A stretch of 64,000 nt of DNA from DASVXQ01 sp040414855 (GTDB lineage: Bacteria > Actinomycetota > CALGFH01): the NCBI GenBank assembly GCA_040414855.1, contig JBEDUQ010000038.1:1-64000 (forward strand), given 5' to 3'. A program made the translations under genes and the position numbers. The first letter of the stretch is position 1; every line of letters starts with the position of its first letter. The notes beneath the pieces are model-generated. The model made no database searches. It saw only the letters and a program-made list of their open reading frames with translations, and was not told where the DNA came from. Positions 1 to 10,286 of the stretch are shown piece after piece.

Positions 1-22
1 TTCGGGCTGTGGAGGCAGCGGA

Positions 23-175
23 TCAGCCCGCGTCCTCGACGGCCCAGCCGGGCTGCGTGCGCACGGCCTCGGCACATTCCCGAATGCCATCGGGGTCGCC
101 GAAGAAGTACGGCAGGCTCGCGATCACGGCGTCGCAGCCCGGCGCGTCGGTTGCGGACAGTGGCCGCAGGTTAAT
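23..175 (-). pseudogene. N-terminal fragment of a GNAT-type acetyltransferase, broken
   Basis: Reading the minus strand from an ATT codon at 173-175 gives 50 residues beginning INLRPLSATDAPGCDAV and containing SLPYFFGDPDGIRECAEAV, then TGA at 23-25. This resembles the first 50 residues of actinobacterial GNAT N-acetyltransferases, in which a pre-domain helix rich in phenylalanine and glycine precedes the acetyl-CoA fold. No ATG, GTG or TTG start lies in frame, and the stop comes before the beta4 / acetyl-CoA loop, so a functional enzyme is unlikely. It starts 12 bases after the VOC gene stop, as the next gene of an operon would. Start loss plus a nonsense change is the simplest reading; a sequencing error is possible. 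The family call is from memory of the motif. Confidence 0.4.
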
Positions 176-187
176 TGCTCACCCCGC

Positions 188-583
188 TCACTTGTTCGGG
201 CTGAACAGGTCGACGGCGTTGCCGTCCGGGTCGTGGACGAGCGCATACCGCATTCCCCAGAACGCGTCCCAGGGCTCCTTGTGTCCCTCGTAGCCGAGCG
301 ACACGAGCGTCTTGTAGGCGCTGTCGACCTCCGCCGGGGTGTCGAACGCGAACGCCAGCGACATCCGCCCAGCGCCGCCGGTCGGTGGCCGCCAGTCCGG
401 ATCGAACGAATGGATGGTTTCAACCGTATCCCAGGCAATCCGCATGCCGCCCGGCAGCTCGATGTCGACGTGCGGCTGCTGGTCCGCCTCGGCCGGCAGG
501 TCCAGCCCGAGCTGACGGTAGAACGCCAGGGAGCGTGCCATGTCGTCGACGACGAGTTCGACAATGCCCAACTTCGCCTGCAT
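188..583 (-). CDS. VOC (glyoxalase/bleomycin-resistance/dioxygenase fold) protein
   Basis: 131 residues forming one VOC module: KLGIVELVVDDMARSLAFYRQLG at the start, AFDTPAEVDSAYKTLVSLGYEGHKEPWD in the middle and YALVHDPDGNAVDLFSPNK at the end, the usual beta-alpha-beta-beta-beta repeat pair. The family holds metal-dependent lyases, dioxygenases and drug-binding proteins, and the substrate cannot be told from sequence. The closing motif keeps the DPDGN turn and the aspartate that precedes LFSP, where many relatives have the metal-binding Glu. The ATG at 581-583 is chosen because GGGAGA lies just upstream and the protein then starts right before the first strand; an in-frame ATG 15 bases upstream is the alternative. 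The next reading unit downstream is a broken acetyltransferase. Confidence 0.8.
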   Translation of the reverse strand: MQAKLGIVELVVDDMARSLAFYRQLGLDLPAEADQQPHVDIELPGGMRIAWDTVETIHSFDPDWRPPTGGAGRMSLAFAFDTPAEVDSAYKTLVSLGYEGHKEPWDAFWGMRYALVHDPDGNAVDLFSPNK

Positions 584-789
584 CTCCGTGTCTCCCATCG
601 GTCGGCTGCACATGAACGCGAGGACGTCGTGCCCTCGCACGGCTCACGTTAGCCAACGCCTCGGCCCGCGTCTTGAACGAATCGGCCATGCCGCGGCCGC
701 ACGCCGGGAGGGAGATGAGCTCGCTCGCGGCGCACCGCGACGCGATGGCATTGTTCCTCCCACGAGTCCCGTCGGACCTGCGGCGCCGC

Positions 790-2274
790 TCAGCGTGCTC
801 GCGTCAGTCGATGGCGGAACTCGGCCAGCGCCGACTGCATGACGCGATTCAGGTGTTCCAGCTCCTCGGGCGCCGGCTCGCGGCGCAACTGGACCTCGAG
901 GTTGAAGTCTCCGTCGGCGATCGTGACGTCGAGATGGTCCAAGAGGTCGCCGGGCAGCCTTCCGAGCACGAACCGACGGAAGGACTCAGCGATCGCGTCC
1001 TGCATCTCCGCGGCATCGCCGCACCCGCAGGAGCGCCGGGCGACGATGGCGTTGAGGTGGCTGTGCCCCATGACCGCGTCCGAGTCCGCCGGATCCAAGA
1101 CCGCAAGGCCCTCCTCCACGACTGGCCGAGCTTCGTCGAATCGTTCGTGATGCTGGAGGAACAGGCCAAGCGCAACGAGCGATCGGCCGAGCATGTCATC
1201 GTTCCCTCCGCGCCGCGCCGCCCTTACCGCCTCCCGCAGGCGCTGCTCCGCTTCTTCGGCACGGCCGTCCTCTGCCAACGCCAAGCCCCAGTTGCGCAGC
1301 ACCTGCGCGACGAGGGTCGGGTTGCCGGTCGTCTCGGCGCGTGTCCGGGCGTCCGCGTAGCCGCGCAGCGCTCCGCCGATGTCGCCGTCGTCGTTCTGGG
1401 CCATCGCCAGCCCGAGCGCTGCCATTACGGCGTCCTGTGTCCGGCCCTGACGGTCGTAGGCGGCCAGCACCTTTTGGATAGCCTCCACCCGCCCGGGCCC
1501 ACCCCCGGTGTCGCGGGTGACGTTGGCCAGCTTCGAGAGGGTGTTGAGTGTCGTCTGGTGGTCCGAGCCCAGGCGTGCCTCGAGCAATCCGAGCAGCTCG
1601 GTCAGCGCCTCCCGGCCCGCGGCCGACGGCGAGTCGTCGACCCGGCCGATCAGCGCCCGCGCCATCTGCTCGATCAGTTCGTCGGGCAGCCCATCCAGCC
1701 CGCCGAACGCGGGCGCATCGGCACCGTCGGCCTTGAGGATCTCGGCTCGCAGCGCCAGCGCGGTGGCCACCCGTTGGTGTCCGTTGGCCCACAGATTCGA
1801 GATGGCCTCCTCAACGGTTCGACGGGCCTCGCGCGTCTTGCCGCGCCGCAGGAGGACATCCGCCAACGGCTCGAGCCCGAACGCGTAGCCGGCATGCTCG
1901 CGGCCGTAGAAGTCCAGCCGGTCGCCCACGTTGGCGCGCAGCTCCGTCTCGGCCTCCTCGAGCCTGCCCAGCATCTGAAGGATGAGCCCGAGATTGGTCC
2001 GGTAGGTCAGCTGGTCCTTGCGGGCCTCTGGCTCGACGAACGCCGGTGTGCCGGCGGCGGCGCGGTAGCACGCCAGTGCACGGTCGAGCTGATGTGAGTT
2101 GAGCAGGACATTTCCAAGGTCGCACTGCGCGGCCGCCCATACGGGGCTGTCGCGACCAGTGGTCGCCTCGGCTTCGCGGACGCGTTGCGCCATCAGCTCT
2201 TCGGCTTCGACCGCACGGCCGTTCCGAAGCAGCGCATAGGCCGTCTCCAAGGGGGTCGCTGAGCTTGTCGTCAT
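790..2274 (-). CDS. TPR-repeat protein of unknown function
   Basis: 494 residues made almost wholly of helical pairs of tetratricopeptide type, for example DLGNVLLNSHQLDRALACYR near residue 52, TNLGLILQMLGRLEEAETEL near 92 and NWGLALAEDGRAEEAEQRLR near 330. It has no signal peptide and no membrane segment, so it should be a cytoplasmic scaffold. The layout resembles the TPR tails of actinobacterial SARP/AfsR or Clr-type regulators, but no DNA-binding or NTPase domain is present, so it is either a stand-alone TPR protein or the tail of such a regulator. The start codon at 2272-2274 lacks a strong ribosome site. It sits alone between the VOC gene and the ArsR operon. Confidence 0.75.
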   Translation of the reverse strand: MTTSSATPLETAYALLRNGRAVEAEELMAQRVREAEATTGRDSPVWAAAQCDLGNVLLNSHQLDRALACYRAAAGTPAFVEPEARKDQLTYRTNLGLILQMLGRLEEAETELRANVGDRLDFYGREHAGYAFGLEPLADVLLRRGKTREARRTVEEAISNLWANGHQRVATALALRAEILKADGADAPAFGGLDGLPDELIEQMARALIGRVDDSPSAAGREALTELLGLLEARLGSDHQTTLNTLSKLANVTRDTGGGPGRVEAIQKVLAAYDRQGRTQDAVMAALGLAMAQNDDGDIGGALRGYADARTRAETTGNPTLVAQVLRNWGLALAEDGRAEEAEQRLREAVRAARRGGNDDMLGRSLVALGLFLQHHERFDEARPVVEEGLAVLDPADSDAVMGHSHLNAIVARRSCGCGDAAEMQDAIAESFRRFVLGRLPGDLLDHLDVTIADGDFNLEVQLRREPAPEELEHLNRVMQSALAEFRHRLTRAR

Positions 2275-2350
2275 CGCCGGAGCATACCGCCCAGCAGAGA
2301 CAACAAGGGACCAGCCGGACCTCAGCGATGCGGGGCCTTCAGGAGAGACA

Positions 2351-2385
2351 GAAGGGGGTACGCCGAGGCTCGACGCACCCCCTTC
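2351..2385 (-). terminator. Hairpin terminator after the arsR-DUF2071 operon
   Basis: Perfect inverted repeat GAAGGGGGT (2351-2359) and ACCCCCTTC (2377-2385) with a 17-base loop, about 80 bases beyond the stop of the DUF2071 gene in its direction of transcription. There is no clear T run, as is common in high-GC actinobacteria. Confidence 0.5.
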
Positions 2386-2464
2386 GACCGATCGGCTCTG
2401 TCGTCAGCGACCGCCCTCGGTGGGCTACTGGGGCAGAGCACGTATTCGAACCATGCGCTATTCC

Positions 2465-3232
2465 TCAGTTGGCCCGGACTGGCTGCGCGCGACCCAAGGG
2501 GTGGCGGAGTGGGACCGCGAGCCGTCCGCGGCTATACCACTCGCTGGCGACGTCACGCATGAGCAGGGCGCTGTCGAGCACTGCGGTTCCCGGCGGAAAG
2601 CGCCGTGGGTCGTCGAAGAAGCTCGATGCGACCGCCTCGATACGAGCAGGCTCGATCCGCCAGCCGAATGTGCGTAGCTCGACACCGTGGTAGACGCCAG
2701 GCTGATGCGTGACCGACCAGCCCACCGAGCCCTGCTCGAAGAACCTGGAGGCGACGGCGAGCGACCCGAACACCGACGCGTGCGGCAGGTCGTCGGCCAG
2801 AGTCGCTGCCACGCGGACGTTCACGCCGCCGTCCAGGCTGGCCAGAGCGACCTGATAGCGACCGTCGGCTTCCTCGATATGGAACCGGGCACGCTGGTGG
2901 ATGCCGGGAAACAGGCGGCCGCCGGCAAGCGTGGTGAGGCGCGAGGAGGTGTCTCGCCGCGGGATGTAGACGCCCTGGGCCACCCCCTCGTCGGTATCCC
3001 ACTCCACAGCGATCCGGTGCGCGGCATTCTCAGAGGTGAACCCGACGCGGCCTGGTGCGGCCGCCGGTCGGAGGCCGCTCAAGCGGATCAAGCAGATCCC
3101 CGCGACGGCGGATCCGCCAAGGGTCATCGGACGGAACGGCTCTGGCAGCAACCGGGCGACAACATCCGCCTCCACCCGGTAGTTCACCAGCAGCCGGCGC
3201 TCGATCGTCGCCGCCATCACCGGGACCCTCAT
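2465..3232 (-). CDS. DUF2071 / YqjF-like protein (acetoacetate-decarboxylase-like fold)
   Basis: 255 residues. The N-terminus (MAATIERRLLVNYRVEADVV, then LLPEPFRPMTLGGSAVAGIC) matches the DUF2071 family, whose members are small soluble proteins of unsettled function related in fold to acetoacetate decarboxylase. The C-terminal half has SFFDDPRRFPPGTAVLDSAL followed by a conserved LLMRDV stretch. The start is the ATG at 3230-3232, whose last bases form ATGA with the stop of the upstream ArsR gene, so the two are translationally coupled; a longer reading frame into arsR exists but would overlap it by over 100 bases. The job is unknown; the coupling suggests it is controlled by, or is a cofactor of, the ArsR repressor. 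Confidence 0.75.
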   Translation of the reverse strand: MRVPVMAATIERRLLVNYRVEADVVARLLPEPFRPMTLGGSAVAGICLIRLSGLRPAAAPGRVGFTSENAAHRIAVEWDTDEGVAQGVYIPRRDTSSRLTTLAGGRLFPGIHQRARFHIEEADGRYQVALASLDGGVNVRVAATLADDLPHASVFGSLAVASRFFEQGSVGWSVTHQPGVYHGVELRTFGWRIEPARIEAVASSFFDDPRRFPPGTAVLDSALLMRDVASEWYSRGRLAVPLRHPLGRAQPVRAN

Positions 3233-3570
3233 CGTGCCCTCCGGTCGTCGTCGTGCTGCATCTCCCGCTCGTCGGACGACCGCTGGCGACGGAGCACGAT
3301 CTGCTCGGGGCAGACAACAGACAGGAAGCGACCCACGCACAGGGCCAGAAGTTCCTCGACGAGCGCATAGAGGATCCTGTTGCCGTCCCGGCGCTCACGG
3401 ACCAGCCCGGCGGCTTTGAGCACCGCCAAGTGCCGCGAGACCGACGGACCGCTGATGGGAAACCGGGCGGCGATCTCACCGGCGGCCAACTCCCCTGCCC
3501 GCAGGTCCTGGAGGATCTGTCGCCGGGTCGAGTCGGCAAGCGCCTTGAACACCCCATTGTCGTCTGACAT
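3229..3570 (-). CDS. ArsR/SmtB-family winged-helix repressor (SdpR-like)
   Basis: 113 residues. The winged helix runs from about residue 5 to 85: VFKALADSTRRQILQDLRAG, then the recognition helix ISGPSVSRHLAVLKAAGLV and the wing RERRDGNRILYALVE. It lacks the CVC metal-binding box of ArsR/SmtB metal sensors, so it is more like the SdpR/YczG autorepressor group. It is the first gene of a two-gene operon whose second gene overlaps by 4 bases. A palindrome directly in front of the start codon is a likely operator, and the very short or absent leader suggests a leaderless mRNA. Confidence 0.85.
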   Translation of the reverse strand: MSDDNGVFKALADSTRRQILQDLRAGELAAGEIAARFPISGPSVSRHLAVLKAAGLVRERRDGNRILYALVEELLALCVGRFLSVVCPEQIVLRRQRSSDEREMQHDDDRRAR

Positions 3571-3572
3571 GT

Positions 3573-3586
3573 TAGCTATATAGCCA
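3573..3586 (-). promoter_or_regulatory. Palindrome / -10 region in front of arsR
   Basis: GCTATATAGC (3575-3584) is a perfect 10-base palindrome, extended by one further pair outside a mismatch, 4 bases upstream of the arsR ATG. It is AT-rich against its surroundings and contains TATAGC, a plausible -10 element, so operator and promoter probably coincide and the transcript may start at the ATG. Confidence 0.5.
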
Positions 3587-3776
3587 TAGTTCTAGACTTC
3601 CTGCAAGGACGCGTTGGTAGATCCCAAGCCTGGAACGCGAACCGCATCGACTCCTTGCCCGGCGAGATCGACACCAAGGCGATCCTCGGCATCCGGAACC
3701 TGACTTGGTCGCGAAACAGCCGCCCATCGTGGCCAGCGAGCTTGCATTAGCTCCAACAGGAACCTGTGCACACCGA

Positions 3777-3814
3777 GAAGCGGGGCACCGGGGATCTGTC
3801 CGGCACCCCGCTTC
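3777..3814 (-). terminator. Hairpin terminator after nrdJ
   Basis: Arms 3777-3791 and 3800-3814 (GAAGCGGGGCACCGG and CCGGCACCCCGCTTC) pair over 15 positions with two internal mismatches and an 8-base loop, 36 bases past the nrdJ stop. No T run follows. The rest of 3571-3849 holds no gene I can support; a plus-strand frame around 3630-3750 reads NRIDSLPGEID but has no start or homolog I recognise. Confidence 0.5.
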
Positions 3815-3849
3815 CGACCAGGCCATTCACGGCCAGGTGGCGCCTGGAA

Positions 3850-7920
<4,071 letters not shown>

Positions 7921-8073
7921 GGTTGTGACCTCCTTGCGAGCCCCCCACAGGGCCCTGCTTGCGTCCCAGGCAAGTGGCTCTGAGCCTCGACGAGGGGCTC
8001 GGCCAGCGGGACGACGGACGAAACTTACAGCCCTGTGATTTAGCTACGAACCGAGTGCAAGGTCAAGTCTCTA

Positions 8074-8089
8074 ACACAAGATGTTGTGG
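8074..8089. promoter_or_regulatory. NrdR box 1
   Basis: ACACAAGATGTTGTGG fits the 16-base NrdR consensus (ACACWATATATWGTGT-like dyad). It lies in the divergent nrdJ/nrdR intergenic region; a minus-strand -35-like TTGACC (8061-8066) for nrdJ lies just beyond it, so binding would block nrdJ transcription. Confidence 0.75.
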
Positions 8090-8093
8090 ATAA
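8085..8093 (-). promoter_or_regulatory. Perfect DnaA box overlapping NrdR box 1
   Basis: TGTGGATAA is the exact complement of the DnaA consensus TTATCCACA and shares five bases with NrdR box 1. DnaA control of ribonucleotide reductase genes is known in other bacteria; here it is inferred from the site alone. Confidence 0.55.
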
Positions 8094-8116
8094 CTTGCTT
8101 GCTCTAGGCTATGGTA

Positions 8117-8132
8117 CCACTACATGTTGTGG
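8117..8132. promoter_or_regulatory. NrdR box 2
   Basis: CCACTACATGTTGTGG, within the longer dyad ACCACTACATGTTGTGGT. Its centre lies 43 bases from that of box 1, about four helical turns, so NrdR tetramers could bind both on one DNA face. It is 35 bases upstream of the nrdR start, consistent with autoregulation. Confidence 0.72.
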
Positions 8133-8167
8133 TCGCCTGCTCGAAAGGGCGGTTGGGGAGGAAAGCC

Positions 8168-8671
8168 GTGCGTTGCCCCTTCTGTGGTTCTCTGGACCAG
8201 GATCGGGTCGTCGACTCGCGTGAGGTTCAGGACGGGTCCACGGTCCGCCGACGTCGCGCGTGCGCGTCGTGCGGCCGGCGATTCACGACCTTCGAACGGG
8301 TCGAGGAAGCGCCGCTGCTGGTCCAGAAACGCGACGGGTCAAAGGAGCAGTTCGAACTCCCCAAGCTCGTGTCCGGTCTCGAGCGGGCGTCCAAGAACCG
8401 CCCGATCTCTCCAGACGACATCCTACGGATCGCCAGTGACATCGAGGAGTCGCTGCGGGCGCGCGGCCAGCGTGAGGTCGAGAGCCAGGAGATCGGGATC
8501 GAGGTCCTCAACGCCCTCCGCGATTTGGACGCGGTCGCCTACATGCGCTACGCGAGCGTCTACAAGGACTTCCAGGATCCCGCCGACTTCGAGCGTGAGC
8601 TGGACACCTTCGCCTCCCTGCGGAAGACCACCCCTCCCAAACCTCGCGTCCGGGCACGCTCCCGGTCCTGA
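8168..8671 (+). CDS. nrdR: Transcriptional repressor NrdR
   Basis: 167 residues. The protein starts with the family signature MRCPFCG; the second zinc pair is CASC at about residues 31-34, followed by GRRFTTFERVE. An ATP-cone domain (LVQKRDGSKEQFELPKLVSG to about residue 140) binds ATP or dATP and sets DNA binding, so that reductase genes are shut down when dATP is plentiful. The GTG at 8168-8170 is chosen: GGGGAGG ends 6 bases before it and it gives the canonical start, while the in-frame ATG at 8111 would add 19 unlike residues and run through NrdR box 2. The 3' end is duplicated downstream. Confidence 0.95.
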   Translation: MRCPFCGSLDQDRVVDSREVQDGSTVRRRRACASCGRRFTTFERVEEAPLLVQKRDGSKEQFELPKLVSGLERASKNRPISPDDILRIASDIEESLRARGQREVESQEIGIEVLNALRDLDAVAYMRYASVYKDFQDPADFERELDTFASLRKTTPPKPRVRARSRS

Positions 8672-8786
8672 CGGTCGAGCACGCCGTTCCGTTGGGAGCC
8701 GCCCACGCTCGCGGCCCTGACAGTTGCTACGGGGAAGGTCCTGGCGGCGCGGGGCCAGGCACGCTCCCGTCCCGGTCTGACCGTCG
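8655..8786 (+). repeat. Three copies of the nrdR 3' end including its stop codon
   Basis: The end of nrdR (CACGCTCCCGGTCCTGACGG, 8655 on, TGA at 8669-8671) recurs in diverged form at 8704-8726 and 8760-8786, each copy with a TGA (8718-8720, 8778-8780). Spacings are 49 and 56 bases. Nothing else is visible between nrdR and the LysM gene. Confidence 0.6.
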
Positions 8787-8960
8787 CCGCGGGAACCGGA
8801 AGCGCGCCGGTCCTACTGGGCTTCGCGGCTGGCTACCTGCCTGACCGGGCAGGTGCGTACGTCGCGTTGTGTCGAGTCGTCGCACCGGCCACGCGCGATG
8901 GCCGCGCGGGTCCAACGTCAGGCGGCGGGGGGGACCGATCTGGCGCGGTGCGGTCCTTGA

Positions 8961-9308
8961 TCAATGGCTCGGAGCTGGCAGGTCGATGGACTGACCGACC
9001 TGAAGGCTCCCGGTGATGTGGTTCTCGGCGATCAGCCGGTCCACGACCGCTCGAGGATCGTCGTTCGGTGCGATCCGCCGGGCGATCACCCACAGCGTGT
9101 CCCCGGGCTGGACGGTGTAGGAGACCGTGCGGTTCGTCGAGTACGCGACCGGAGCGGATCGCCATGGACCGCCGCCGCTCAGGAGGCTGGGTGCCACCAG
9201 CAGCAACACGGCCAAGAGCAGATAGGCCAGCGTGCGAGGTCGCGGCAACCGTCCATCCCTCCTCTCGTCGATGTGACGCCCTTGGAGCGGTCGGAACCGT
9301 GGGCCCAT
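8961..9308 (-). CDS. LysM-domain membrane protein, candidate SOS division inhibitor (ChiZ/YneA-like)
   Basis: 115 residues: a basic N-terminus, one membrane segment (LAYLLLAVLLLVAPSLL, about residues 27-43), a short linker, and a C-terminal LysM domain beginning YTVQPGDTLWVIARRIAP that binds peptidoglycan. A gene of this layout sits divergent to lexA in many Gram-positives: Rv2719c/ChiZ in Mycobacterium tuberculosis, YneA in Bacillus, DivS in Corynebacterium, which delay division during the SOS response. The start at 9306-9308 is preferred because the longer frame would translate through two SOS boxes; GTG codons just upstream are alternatives. A perfect -35 TTGACA (minus, 9390-9395) with SOS box 2 in the spacer supports LexA control. 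The inhibitor role is by context. Confidence 0.75.
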   Translation of the reverse strand: MGPRFRPLQGRHIDERRDGRLPRPRTLAYLLLAVLLLVAPSLLSGGGPWRSAPVAYSTNRTVSYTVQPGDTLWVIARRIAPNDDPRAVVDRLIAENHITGSLQVGQSIDLPAPSH

Positions 9309-9345
9309 CACCACCCAGGCTCCGCCCGCCCCAAGCGCACTCGGT

Positions 9346-9357
9346 GAACGTGTGTTC
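9346..9357. promoter_or_regulatory. SOS (LexA) box 1, lexA/LysM intergenic
   Basis: GAAC-GTGT-GTTC, perfect arms of the Gram-positive LexA consensus, 38 bases upstream of the LysM gene start. Confidence 0.85.
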
Positions 9358-9375
9358 GATGCGGTATCTTGATCC

Positions 9376-9395
9376 AAACACGTGTTCGATGTCAA
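9376..9395 (-). promoter_or_regulatory. SOS box 2 inside the LysM-gene promoter
   Basis: AAAC-ACGT-GTTC (9376-9387), one change from consensus. On the minus strand it lies directly downstream of a perfect -35 TTGACA (9390-9395), so LexA bound here would block the LysM gene promoter. The -10 is weak (CAAGAT at 18-base spacing). Confidence 0.7.
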
Positions 9396-9414
9396 CGGAT
9401 CTTCCACAAAATTC

Positions 9415-9453
9415 GAACAGGTGTTTGCTTTCAGAATCTCGCACTGTTAGAGT
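9415..9453 (+). promoter_or_regulatory. lexA promoter with SOS box 3
   Basis: SOS box GAAC-AGGT-GTTT (9415-9426) overlaps -35 TTGCTT (9425-9430), followed by 17 bases and -10 TAGAGT (9448-9453). The predicted transcript start near 9460 gives a leader of about 68 bases before lexA. This fits LexA autorepression. Confidence 0.65.
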
Positions 9454-9527
9454 CAACTCAGACCAAGCAGGAGGAAGCGGTCGCCGGTCAGGCGAGTCCG
9501 GAACGAGTGTTCAGGGGGTACACGGTG

Positions 9528-10157
9528 ATGGGCGAGGAGCTGACCAATCGGCAGCGCCGCATCCTCGAATTCATTCGCGACGCAGTCAACGAGCACGGCT
9601 ATCCGCCGTCAATTCGCGAGATCGGCGACGAGGTAGGGCTCACCTCGACGTCGAGCGTGCATTCGCAGCTCCAGACGCTGGAGAAGAAGGGGTTCATCCG
9701 TCGGGATCCGACGAAACCGAGAGCGATCGAGGTCTTCGTCGACTCCCCCGCCGCGGCGATTCCGCGGCCCCTTCCCGCGTATGCACCGCTGCTCAGCGGG
9801 CCGATCGCCGCCGGTACCGGCGTGCTGCCCGACGACCAGATCGAAGAGATGCTGCCGCTGCCGCGCGATCTGGTTGGACAGGGCGAGCTGTTCGTGCTCA
9901 GGGTCCGAGGTGACTCAATGATCGAGGCGGGCATCTTCGGCGACGACTACGTGGTCGTGCGGCGCCAGCCGATCGCGGAGAACGGGGACATCGTCGCCGC
10001 CCTGGTGCCGAACCTCGAGGACGAGGCGACCGTCAAGCGATGGTCGGTCCGGGGCGGCCACGTGAAGCTGATGCCCGCGAACCCCGCCTACGAGCCGATC
10101 GACGGCGACGAGGCGTCCGTCCTCGGCAAGGTGGTCGCCGTGCTCCGCCGGCTCTAG
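9528..10157 (+). CDS. lexA: SOS repressor LexA
   Basis: 209 residues. The N-terminal winged helix (LTNRQRRILEFIRDAVNEHG, SIREIGDEVGLTSTSSVHSQL) reads the SOS boxes. The C-terminal peptidase has the self-cleavage site Ala95-Gly96 in GPIAAGTG, catalytic Ser131 in RGDSM and Lys171 in EATVKRW. RecA filaments trigger cleavage and free the regulon, which here should include lexA itself, the LysM gene and recA. The ATG at 9528 gives the usual N-terminus with AGGGGG upstream; the reading frame stays open further upstream but would cross two SOS boxes and the promoter. Confidence 0.96.
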   Translation: MGEELTNRQRRILEFIRDAVNEHGYPPSIREIGDEVGLTSTSSVHSQLQTLEKKGFIRRDPTKPRAIEVFVDSPAAAIPRPLPAYAPLLSGPIAAGTGVLPDDQIEEMLPLPRDLVGQGELFVLRVRGDSMIEAGIFGDDYVVVRRQPIAENGDIVAALVPNLEDEATVKRWSVRGGHVKLMPANPAYEPIDGDEASVLGKVVAVLRRL

Positions 10158-10188
10158 ACCACAGCAACACGGTCAGCCGCCTCGGTCC

Positions 10189-10286
10189 TCAGCGGGCGCT
10201 GGGGCCCGGGGTGATCGCGGCCTGCGCGACGGCGACCTCAGCGGGCGCTGGGGCCCGGGGCGATCGGGACCTGCGCGACGGCGACC
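10189..10286 (-). repeat. 49-bp tandem duplication of the hflX 3' end with stop codon
   Basis: Bases 10238-10286 (last codons and stop of hflX) recur at 10189-10237 with 3 differences. As 49 is not a multiple of 3, the outer copy is out of frame with hflX and lies wholly downstream of the stop. Confidence 0.85.

Noticed and set aside
673..2097. 474-codon plus-strand open frame opposite the TPR gene
   Set aside because: The minus strand shows clear TPR helices; the plus-strand reading shows none of any family.
2425..2470. tRNA-like T-arm on the minus strand (GGTTCGAATACGTGC)
   Set aside because: The stem flanking TTCGAAT does not pair properly and no acceptor, D or anticodon arm can be drawn around it.
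3630..3750. Possible gene remnant reading NRIDSLPGEID (leucine-rich-repeat-like)
   Set aside because: Too short, no start, and no second repeat to support it.
7921..8073. Cobalamin riboswitch in the nrdJ leader
   Set aside because: GCCACT occurs, but no B12 box (AGCCAGGAGACC-like) or GGGAA core can be found; NrdR boxes explain regulation.
8111..8167. NrdR start at ATG 8111
   Set aside because: It would place NrdR box 2 in the coding region and add 19 residues before the invariant MRCPFC; GTG 8168 has the ribosome site.
9369..9527. N-terminal extension of LexA
   Set aside because: The open frame crosses SOS boxes 2 and 3 and the promoter and lacks similarity to LexA.
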